A stretch of DNA of 64,000 nucleotides from Meandrina meandrites (taxonomy: Eukaryota > Cnidaria > Anthozoa > Scleractinia > Meandrinidae), in NCBI GenBank assembly GCA_963693305.1, contig OY855905.1, positions 21,697,437-21,761,436 of the forward strand. The letters are read 5' to 3'. Each line of letters begins with the position of its first letter. Position 1 is the stretch's first letter. Below, piece after piece: positions 22,005 to 34,000 of this stretch. A program made the position numbers and the translations under genes. The notes beneath the pieces were generated by a model. It was not told where the DNA came from, made no database searches, and saw only the letters and a list, made by a program, of their open reading frames with translations.

Positions 22005-25000
22005 ATGGCACGGTTGAGTGACTATGATTGTATTGGATTCGATCTTGATCACACATTAATTCAATACAAATTGGATAATCTTTACCCGGTAAGTCAAAAA
22101 TCTTATGTAACATGGCGGCCACTATGACACTGTTTTATTTGCGGCTTTTTGTTAACTCAGACTCGGTCTTTCTGTGATCTTTGCAGATGATTCACAGCTG
22201 TCTCGCACAATACTTAGTCAAAGAAAAAGGCTACGACCCCAGTTTACTCGAAGATGACTTTGACGATCTCAAGGACTTTTGGTATGGCTTAGATTTCCCT
22301 TCCCCCCCCCCCCCCCCCCCCCCATATTGAGGTAATTTTGTGTCTGCTACCTCAGAAATAACGTTTGAAGACCCATTCAGAAATCAAGATCAAAGTGCCG
22401 ACACATCCCCATCCCCCTTCAGAAAAAAGAAAGAGTTCAAAGACGCCAACATAAATGCCCCCTCAGAAATAACTTTTTGAAGACCCCCTCCCTCCCCCTC
22501 AGATTTCCCAGTACCTCAATGGGAGTGGGGGTGGGGTGGGGATGCTGGGGCTGCAAGTATTTAAATGGAATGGCCCATTTTTTCTTCACTGAAGACAAGG
22601 CTATAGCAGGGTTGTTATTCTTTTCTTATCTTTCTAGAGGTTGTATACCTGTTTGCTTTAAACGGACTTCTCTGCAATGAATGTGATAACCTATTTTAAA
22701 ATGATGATGATGACGTCAGATGACTGGTGATGTAGCTCTACAGAGCTCGATCTATCTGTCAACTTTGTGGTGTCTGTTGACAAATAAGTTTTACCTTGCA
22801 GCCCAGTCAAAGTGTCAGGTTAAATCTAAGTCATGTCTTTATTTATGCCCCTGTACTGTCATATTTTGACTCAGACAGGAGCAGTGGAACCTTAGTTGTG
22901 TGTCCTGGGGGCCGTTTCTCGAAGGTCCCCTAAAGTTTTTGCACCTGGAAAGCCATAGCAAAATCAAACCTTATGATTATAGAGCTGTTTTATTCAATGA
23001 TATTTTTAATATGAACAGAGGTTCTCCTTTTACAAAGTTTCAGGACTTCTCTGTTTTTAAGATACATAATTTATTTATTAAATAAGTATGGCTTTACAGG
23101 CCCGAAAAGATTCCGGGGCTTTCGAGAAACGGGCCCCTGGCCTTTTGAGCCATAATAAAATGAATCAAAAGACGATGGAAGTGCTGAAAGGAACAAATCA
23201 ACGCTATCAACACTAGAACGAGCAAATGAAGCTGTGAGAGATTAAATACTGGGCTGGGCTAATTAAGTTATTCCTCAAGAATCTTAACAAACCCCAATAC
23301 ATTTCAGGATCAAAAACTAGAAAGTTCAGCATGATAACATGAAACTTACAAAGCTTTCAGTTGATCAACTTCATGAAAATTAGTTGTTTTTAATTAATAA
23401 TAAATTAATTAACAAATAAGTTGATAAACATTGACCTTGACCTTGACCTTGACCTGTTCATTTACATTTAAATTATAATTTAATGTATTTTTTACTTTCT
23501 TCAGTCTCAGAGGTTTAGTTTTGGATGCCAAAAAAGGAAATATCTTAAAACTTGGAAACGATGGCTTAATTTTGAGGTGGGAAACTGCATGCAGCATTTT
23601 ATTAATAAAAGATATAAAAAAACTAAATGTCATTTAACAAAAAGTGCAGCGTTTCAAGGTCAGATTGCCACAACAGTTTGCTGATGTCAATAGATCTAAT
23701 AGTTCTGGGTGGAGAGAATCACTGCGGGAGTTAGTTTTTTGCTGAAAAAGAAGAAACCATTGACCCTTACCAAGGCTCAAACCCTGGTCATTGTTTTTTA
23801 TCTGCATGAGTCCATCACACTAATCATTTGGGTACTGAACACGTACCTCCAATCATATCGTACTGTGCAACAAGCTAACGGGTTAAGACACAACTTGCAA
23901 CAACTCTTACAGCAACTTGTTTTTCAACAAAATTTGTTTATTTAATTATGTTGCATGGTATGTTACGCTGTGCAATATTCACTGGCAGTGCTTTGTGAGA
24001 CAAGTTACTTTGTGAGACATAACTACACCACTGACAGCACCATAGCTTTGTTGTAAGTGTTTTCATTGGTACGAGTATTTATATTATTTCAGAGCATCTC
24101 ATGGCACAAAACAGATGTCAAGAAAAGAAATTACAGATTGTTATGGAGAAAATCACATATGGCCAGAATTTAACAGCTTGGAAGAGAATCCCATTCAACA
24201 ATGTATGTCAAATTTAATCACCTGTGATAAGTGAAGCACTCAATTGCTTGTAGGATTTTGGCAACGATTTTAGGGATGCTAGTCCAGATTGTTATTTACA
24301 GAAATAAATTAAAGTATATTAAGTTATGCACAGTTGCATATCTCGTAAGTGGACATGCTCGAGACAGGAAAAGAATCCGCTGATCCACATTCAGGATCCA
24401 TCCCTGAAGTTTACTTTAAAAAATATGTGAACTCATTTTTTGAGTGGTAAACACAAGGCGACAGGCAAAGCGATATGTTGCTTGAGGAATCATCATCAGT
24501 TAGTTGATCTCCACCAGTCAGCATTTTGCTTGCACTTTTTGAATGCAGGTAGTTAAAATTCTAAAATGTCCATGGATGCTCACTTTCCCTTCACCCACTA
24601 AGCCCTTAGAGAGCTTGTTTGCTTTTGTTCTGAATGTAAATGTTGTGGTTTAAATTTATCTTTGGATTAAAATTTTTCAAACTAGTGGGATTTTTATTTG
24701 TCTCAAATTTATTATCATAATCTGAAACAAAGGGAAATAAAAATTAAACTGGTTTGAAAATTTTTAAACCAAAGATAAATTTAAGCACCACATCAACACT
24801 TGTCTGTTTTATTTTTTTCCTTAGCTAACATTTTCAGAGTGTTTGAAAATTACTTTGACCTTCCAGCAATGGTTATCAGTGCACGTATTGTTGATATAAT
24901 AGATAAAAAGGTACAGTAATTAAATAAGGTATAAGATAATGCTGCTCAGAAGGAAAAAAATAATATTTTAGTAATACTGAATTTTTAAAAATATGTGCCA

Positions 25001-28000
25001 ACACAGGCATCCCAAGCTCACGTTTGAAGAAAGGGAATAATCATTCATTCATTCATTCATTCATTCATTCTTTCGTATAAGCGTCACGGTGAGCCGGAAC
25101 GTGACCTTTCAGCTGACGCAGTTTTAGGTTACACAAGAACCATTAAGAATATGAGCGCTTTATAAGACGTTGTGTGGGGAACAAAATAACATTGATTTAG
25201 AACGCTAAATTCTTCAAAATTACTATACTTTTATGCTAGATGAATAAAATTAACTCTCCTCGTGTGTCTCCGTTGCGCTTTATGGTTATTTTCGCCATTT
25301 AAGGCTTTTATGCCACCGCTGTTATTCCTTTCATAAGACGGAGTCAAGGCTGCACACTCCGGTTTCGACTGTTTTCAACTCAACTGCAAGGATCATTGAG
25401 CTTTAACTGTGGGCGAAAAAGTTTTGATCGGATGGATTTTCTGGACGCAAACCGCCTCAGAGTTGCAAACGGTCGAAACCCGAGTGTGCAGCCTTGACTC
25501 CGTCTTATGAAAGGAATAACAGTGGTGGCATAAAAGCCTTGGTGCCAACACTCTAAAATCCACCCTCCCTGGAATAAGCATTTACCCCCTTCGTCCAAAA
25601 CACAAATAAGTGGCTGCCCCCTCCCCTCCCCTCCACCTCACTTCCTTAATTAGTAATTAAGAAATCTCAAGGAAAGCCCAGCTAGCTAAGAGGCCTTGTA
25701 CATGATAATGTCTTACCTTGTACATGATAATGTCTTATGCTCAAAATTCACCTGCAAGCCTTGTTTAGGCAGATTATTCTCAACCCTCTGCCACCTTGGG
25801 TATTCTTTTCATCTTTGCTGCTTTGGGAATTCGTTCATGATTTACAAGTTTGTAGGAAAAGTGAGGCTTGGTGGTCTGATGTAAACAGCTACATGCATAA
25901 GGGCCATTCTATAGACTTGCCTACAAGTCAAGTTCACAAATGACTTTTAGAACGTCTAGCCATTCTATTGTCACTTTTTCAATCTTTTAAACTTCAGCTA
26001 CATTGGCATTAATATAAGGAAACAGTTTCTTCATTGTTAAATATAAGTCACTTTCAGTCCCATCTCCATGGCTGCACTTGTGGAGTTCTATTGTGGTTAA
26101 ATTTTACCCTTGGTACCCTAATTTTGGCATTTTCAATATTTATTGTTCTAGTGTACGGTAATATATGATAATGAATATGAAACAAAGGGTAATACCAGAT
26201 TGTGCCAAGGGCAAAATTAAACCACAACGTGTAAATTAATCTGTTCTTTTAAACTTTGCCCAGCTATTGTAGCAGGAGAGTAGGCAGGCAGAAAAGGATG
26301 CTTGAAGTGCATAAATTTTGTTATGTTCAGTTTTAAAGCAGGCAGGTACTGACTCTTGTGTATCCTGTTACTGGTACCCGGGTTCCGCCTCCTTAATGGG
26401 AACCCTGGCTCCTTTTATGTGCTCTATGTTAACACTGTAAACTACCCAGGCAAACTTAACTGTTCTCAAGTCTTAAAGTACAGTTAACAAGCAGCTATTT
26501 CAAAAAGAAATAGTGTTTGGTTTGCAAATCGCAGAAGAATAAGAATAGCAACGAACTTCCAAATGTGCCCCGTCTCTTGCCCTTTGTCATCAGCGGTGCA
26601 GGCTAGCCCTTCTGTGGCAGCAAACATGACACACGCAAAGGCATTGTGTCTTTGTTTATGCTTGCAAGCGCTATCATTCACACTTTCTTTTCTGTAAACA
26701 TCGTTCTGTACCTTGTAAAATTTGCATTTGATAATGGTGACATGTTGTTGCCGAAACGTCATGTTTTTATAGCGTTAATATTTATTCTGAAGCACTATCA
26801 TTGGTGGGAATTTTCTTCTTTCTCGGAATATAGCTAGAATGTTTACTTAACAATTAAACACGGAAAAAGCTCACTTTATATTTTTCGCCAATACAGATCA
26901 CTTTTATTAATCAAACTTAGAAGTATATCAGTCATCAGATATTTATATTTGTAATGAATCTCAATAATATACAAAAAAATACACAGTTTACAGCTGTTTC
27001 CACAGAAACGGTCCATATGGCAAAATCCAGGTCACCAACTTGAAAGAACCAATTATGTACAATGCTCAGATTTACCTCAAGACTGCCTTGCCATTTAATA
27101 ATAAATTTTATTATTCTCTCCTTTGCAAGAATGGAAAACCAGAGGAATATCATTTCTGGCCTGATGTACTTTCCTCGCTAAGGACAGTTTTTAATCCATT
27201 TTCATGTGGTGGTAAGAAAGCCTTTAATACTGTGTGTAAGTGTTTGATATTGTACAGTGTATAATAAGTGCAGGCCTGCAGTAGTAAGGGGCCTGCTAGA
27301 TCAGAACAAAGAATAAATAATTATATAAAAATGGCCAGAGGGCTGTTGAATCTTTGCTTGAGTTCAGGTGTTCAGAATTTGCATTGGCACCAGCAACAGT
27401 TAAATCGTATTTTATAAATCATTTGTCAATTAAGCAATGTTGATTGTTTAATTTAAAAAAGATCTTAACTGAATACATCTATTAAATTCAAAAGAAAAAG
27501 AAACAGACTGGTTTTTGTCAGATTTTGGCCTGATAAATATTAACTTTTATCAATCTTTCTCTCTCCTTCCAGCCCAAGAAGGATATTTCTTTGACATTAT
27601 GGAGAATAATATATCCAAGTTTGTAAAACCTTGTACCAAGAAAATCACTGACTGGATCAAATCTTTAAAAAGGGGAAAACAACAAGTTTTCCTTCTTACC
27701 AACTCATTTATTGACTACACCAATCTACTGATGAATTATGCTGTTGGGTAAGTTTGCACTTTTTGACTTTCAGTGTCATTAATCAGCTAACTTATAATTA
27801 ATTGAAATTAATTTGTATTTTGTGGCATTGAGGGAGTCATTGAGGTTTAATTGCAATAATCATCACCTGAGCTCCTAATGAAATTATACAGCTTAAATTT
27901 GTCAAACTGTTGACACCTATCTCCATTTTTTCAATCCTTTTAAATAACAGTCAAATAGTTTTTAAGTCCATAACAAGTTTGGTAACTACCTATATGTATC

Positions 28001-31000
28001 CGCCCCAGAAGTTTCCGTCAACTTGTCAGTCACCAGCACTCACAACAAATACTGTTAGTAATACTTTTCCTGTTAAGGGAGTCTATCTACTAGCCTTTAG
28101 GATTAACTAGTGCACTATTCTACTCTAACAAACAAAAACGGTTCTGTTTCAGAAATGACTGGCCAGAAATGTTTGATATTGTAGTGTGCATGGCTGGTAA
28201 ACCAGGTTTGTGATTCCAAAAATAGCAGGTCAACATAAATCACCACTAACCTCTTTGAGACTTATATCAAAAGTTTTAGAACTGCATGTGTAGCTGAGTT
28301 TATTTACAGTTTCAATTCAATAATATTTTTATCTCTAAATACAAATAATAAAGAACAGGAAAAAAACAAGGAAATTACAATTAATAAAACTAACTTACAG
28401 TATAAAATGCGTTGATATTAGAGCCTGAGAGCATCTGTTAATTAACTTTTCCAACAAAAAATCCATGATGTTGTTTCATGATGTTAGACTTCACTCCTCC
28501 TGTTTACACCCTGGCTGTTGTGTCGTCACTACAGTTAGCTGTAAATGAAAAGTTTTCTAATTTCTACCCCCCTCTCAGTGCAATGCATGCAGAAGAGGTG
28601 TGAAGGGATCCTATGTAGGTCCTAGCTATAAAGACCTTTGCAAGTATTGTTTGCCTATGTTGCTAGGTACACAAAATTGACAAAGATCGTAGTTATATGG
28701 GAGGCCTGCGTGGTGGCCTAATGGTTAGTGTGCTGGACTCCAGATCAAGTGCTCTGGGTTCAAGCCCTAGCCAGGGTCACTACATTGTGTTCTGCATTGG
28801 GCAGGACACTTTACTCTCACAGTGGCTTTCTCTAACCAGGTGCATTAAAAAAAGACAGGTACATTAATGCTCAGGGTAACCCTGCAATGGACTACAATCC
28901 TGCAAAGGGGGAAGCAGAAATACTCCTATAAGTTATAATTACTCAATGCTACAGAAGGCCTGATGGGCCCTTTAGAGGTCATATGATCAATAATTTGTTA
29001 CACTTAACACTCACAACATATCTTCTCATCTAAGGTTTTTTCAAGTCAGAAGAGCCAGCTATTAAGTTCCACCAAATTGGTAGGATATTTAATATTCTTT
29101 GGCATTTTTCACCTCTCTGCAAGGTGCAGTACTACTGTTACAGCGTAATTGTTAGGGCCTGATTGATAGCAGATAGCTTGCACTTTGTACTTTCCACCAT
29201 TACTACACTGCACAAAAAATTGCCTATACCTTTGATTGGTAAAGACACAGCATCTTTGCCAAACCTTCGATTGCAGCAGTGCCCATCTTTGGCTTATGCC
29301 TTTGATGTTTATCGAAGTTGTAACAAGGATACCACGAAATATAACTTTGACCTGTGCTAAAGGTACCTTTGATTCACATCAAATTTGTTACTAAATTTGA
29401 TGCACATTAAATCTCTGTCAAGGGAGATATCAAACGACTTTACTTTTGACATCTGTGCCAAAGTTAATCATCCATCTTTGTCAAACTTTTAATGGAAATA
29501 AAATGTGTGGCAAGCCAAATTTTTTGTACAGTAATAACAGTCTTTCATAAGGGGTTGGGATTCTGGGCTTTTTGTAATTTAGTCAAAATTAACTTGCAGT
29601 AAAAGTTCTGAAATTTGTGATGTAGTTGATGACCAGTTGAACTCATAGACAATAACTGTTACTTTCTGATGAAAACATAGGAAATTCCAGGGCCTGTTTA
29701 AAACACAAACTGGTGAAATGACATTAAAGATAAGAGCCAGAGTTATGTGTATGACCTAAAACCTTAAATGAAACGAAACGAAATGAAAATTGCTTGCGGT
29801 TAGCTTTTACTCCAATTTGCTTGCGGGTAGCTTTCACTCAGGTTTGCTTGCAGTTAGCTTTTATTTGTTGGTTAGGGCGGTTACTCTATAATATTTCACC
29901 ATTTCGCTATTTCCTGTTTTAAACACGCCCAGAATTCAACAGTGCTTTACAAGCCAGAGTCTATTGTTACTTAACATTGTTACTTAAGTTGATGTTATTT
30001 TTTCTTCTCTTACCTACAGATAGTGAAAAGGAGATTTGCACTGTTCAGGAACTTGAAGAAAAGAAAATTTATAGCAGAGGAAATCACAAGGATTTTACCA
30101 CATTTCTTCAAAAGCAGACAAACCAGGATAACCCAAAGGTATCGAGTATAGGCGGGAGGCCTGATTTGTTAGCGAACTGGGTTCTGGGTTGAGCAGTCCA
30201 GGTTTGAGTCCTAACTGGCCATGGGCTCACTGCATGGAATTCTTGGGCAAGACACTTTATTCTTGTAGTGCCTCTCTAGCCCAGGTGTATATTAATTGGG
30301 GACTTGTGTATTACTGCTGGAGGTAACCCTTTATCGGACTAGAATCTCATCAAGTGAGGAGTAGAAATACTCCTAGTCACTTAATGCGATGGAAACTGGG
30401 ATATTATTAAAGCTCCAGCCTGATGGGCCCCTAGGCTCAAATGCAGAGTTTACTGACTTTTGTTGAATATAAGCCTTATACTGCCAGGTTGTATGTAGAA
30501 GTAACAGAATGGTTAAAGAACCCTAGTCAGCCTCCACCATTTTCGATGCCATCAAAATTTTGAAAAGCATGACTGACCAGGGTCCTTCAGAATCCATTTT
30601 ATGGCCAATTTCTGATGAGTGACACTGCTAACATGCATCTAGCAAAGAGTCATTGCTATATATAGGCAGTCCATCTCCCTTCCTTGCCGACCAAAGTGCA
30701 CCTAGTCTTGAGTTTAGTTAATTTGGTTTCATTGACAATCAGATTACGTTCCTTAACATTTAGGTTTTGTACTTTGGAGACAGTATCAAGTCAGACCTGT
30801 ACCCATCAGCTGTGTTTGGTGATTGGCATGTTGTCACAGTGCTGGAGGAAATGGAGTCTGAAGGAATGGTCACTTGTGAAAATGAGGTATTCTATCATTA
30901 CCTCGACATAGCGTTATTTCCGCCAATGCTTTTTGCAGTTGTTAGAGCAACAGGAGTGTTTTGCATAGTATCATAATATAGGCCATATGCGATATGTGCT

Positions 31001-34000
31001 CAGGGATACAGCCACACAGCTCTCTACCCCTATTGCTCTCTTGCACGCATTGCATGCCTATGATACTTGGTAGTAAATGAGTGGTTCCAGATAGTATCCA
31101 TACCTATTCCATGGAAGGTCATTGGAAATTCTAAGGGGCAGGAGGGCCTCAAAAGTGAACTATTTTAAAAGAAAGTATGAAGCTCAAATGGAATTTTCAA
31201 AGGGGTGGGGTGGGGGGCCCAATTAAAAAAAAACCTTCTATGGTGCAGGGTTTTGGAACAACACAATATTATTACCCAGTACCATTAGAGTCAAGCTAGT
31301 GCCATGGACCCACAACACATACAAAGGGCTGTAGCTATATAGGAGCTATATAGTCTTTAATACCAGCTATATCATTGTTCATAAATCATGCAGTTTGGGG
31401 GCTAATACTCACTTATATTTTAAAATTTTATAGTTCAAATTAAATGGCACTCTTTTATAATTGTGTTGTGGTTGAATTTTACCACTGGTTCAATTTGATA
31501 TTTTCTTCCTTCTGGAATATGGTAGTTTATTTTTTTCTCAGTTCGTGAGCGGGCGGTATTCTACAAATCCTGCAATCTGATTGGTTCCGGGAGCGGGCGG
31601 TATTCTCCCATCCGGCCCGCTCACGGAGCGATTCCGCCCGGCTAGCTCGCTTTGTTTTCATTTCGCGGCGAGACGATTGAACCCATGAAAGTTTTGCTCT
31701 CCAAAATTAATGAAGTTGTTCACCAACCGTTGTAAATATGAAAGGAAAAGTAAGCAGTGGAATTAAAGGCCTTGAAGTTCTCCAAAAGGCGAGTATTGAT
31801 TCTCTTTATTGACAAAATCAAGTTGTACCGAGTTTTATGGCCGTAGTTTGTCGATCGTTGTTTGTGCATTTATTATTTACACTGATTTTCACGCCATTGC
31901 GCTTACCTGCAAGTCGCCGGCTTACATACCCGATTGATTCTTTCAAAAGCTAACTTAGTAACGGAATTAAAGGCCTTGAAGTTCTCCAGTAGGTGGGTAT
32001 TTTTTGTATTTATTTACAAAATCAAGTTATAGTTTGTCGATCGTTGTTTATGCATTCGCACTGGTTTTCACTCCGTAATGCGGTTTACTGCAAGTCGCTG
32101 GTTTACAGACTCGATTTATCCTTTTAAACGCTTTGCCTTTCTGCTACTTTTTCCCAAAACCGAATACTGCTTATCACCATTCAAGAAAATGAGATGTTTT
32201 GATTAAAAACAGTCAAATTAATTCTCGCAAAATTGTGCCGTGTGCAGACGACCAAACTACACAAACAAACTTCATTCAATTTCACTTTCGTGACTCGAGA
32301 TTTTTTTATGCTCTCTTATGCTGCTGCATTGTGCTTCTTTTTTAATATTAAAGGTACTTTTCTCTTTTATTCTGATGACCTTTTCCGCGAGTACTGTTCA
32401 GTTTCGCGAATTTAATTTGTTTGGCGGAAAACAAATCATTCTTCACTTTAGCCGTAGCTTAGCGATCGATTCAACATGCACATTGGATGCGCGCGTATAT
32501 TACAATTACATTTTGCAAGATAATCTTTTTTGATTTTTTTTTAACCAAGTAAGAAAAAAAAAAAGTTATTTACCGGCTTTTAGAAAAAAATAAAAACGTT
32601 ATTCACCAGCCTAGGTCGGTCCGTATTGGGAAAAACTGTGCCCTCGGGCACAGTTTTTCCCAATACGGACCTCCCGGCTGGTGAATAACCTATATATATG
32701 ATATAATGAATATAAATTAAAGAATGAAAAATACCAAATTGTACCAAGAATTAAATCGAACCACAACATATACATTGTATACGTGGATTGGTTCAGCAGT
32801 GCTTATCCAGCACTTACTGGTAAAAATATGTAAAGTTACAGTGCTGTCTTTAAGAGGCGATGGTTTGTTGCTTTTGTAGGAGAATTCTGTCGAGGATGGT
32901 CCCAGATCAAAGAAAGCAAGACTCCTGATGCATGTAAGTTCTATTGATCCTGGCTGGTAATGTTAAAAATGTATTTTTAGTTTTACTGATGAGGTCACAT
33001 GCAAATTATATTCTAAAGTGTAGAGCCAGAGATGAAATAATTGAATGACAATAAATGAAATCATTATTGTACTGGACACACTTTTCTTGTGCTTGTACTC
33101 GAAAGAATTGTCTGCTGTGCTGTGGTGCATAGAAGAATACCACATCAATAGCAAAACTCTCCAAACATATTAATGTATGTAACAACATGAAACCCAGGCA
33201 AAACAAGACCTACAGTCACTCTGAACATTTCTTAACAAGTGAACATAAAACACAAAACAAACCCCACAATACTGGCGTTTATAGTCAGAAATGCTAATAA
33301 GAGTTGATGATTGGATGATGTTCGTCCATCAATATTGATGATGACTACGACTAATTAATGGTTGGTTGAATGTGTGTGAAGGTGGCTAATTAGCCCGACC
33401 TGGACGTGGAACTGTCTGCTGCAGATTGTGCACTTTGGGCCAGCTCTTGCTTTCCGTGTTGCCAGTTTGCTACTTTACAGACTGAAATGTTAAAGGGGCT
33501 TAATTGTCACAGTGGTGAAGGAAACCTTAAAATAATGGGCCATTTTTATTAACAATTGCTATATTAGAGCACTGAAACTGTTAACAGACGTCTTTGGCTG
33601 GGAATGGCTTGGATGGAAATGAATGGCAACTTGAAGAATTAAAACTTAACTTTTTCAAGTTGTTTCCAAGCATCTTCAAAAAATCAATGTTTAAAGCCTT
33701 ATAGTTTGATTCCTATCTGCAAATTAAGGTCATATCGTCCTTCAGAAGTTCAAAGATAATGTTTTCATGGGTTAAGGTGGAGGTACACCCGATTTTGAGT
33801 GAAATTTTAAGAGGTTTAAGGAAGGGATAGAAGAAAGAAAATTATTTTTGAAACACCAACAGACAGTTGACCCCCACTCAAGAGCACCCCAGGTTGTCAG
33901 GGGACTGTTTGGGTGTCCATATACTAATTTTTAACTTCAGTTCTAATTTTAAAATCACATTAAATCTTTAATATTTCTTATTTCTCCAAATTTTACTAAT

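Noticed and set aside
23431..23456. CCTTGA tandem unit as a possible nuclear-receptor site array
   Set aside because: It is only four units of a hexamer in an intron next to a splice acceptor; a simple repeat explains it.
27000..27129. Longer version of NT5DC1 exon 6 starting at TTTCCACAG (27009)
   Set aside because: That acceptor puts the upstream exon out of frame. The acceptor TCTCCTTTGCAAG at 27129 is in phase and gives the family-like NGKPEEYHFW start.
29790..29865. Short direct repeats considered as a CRISPR-like array
   Set aside because: The units are contiguous without unique spacers and lie in a eukaryotic intron; it is a minisatellite.
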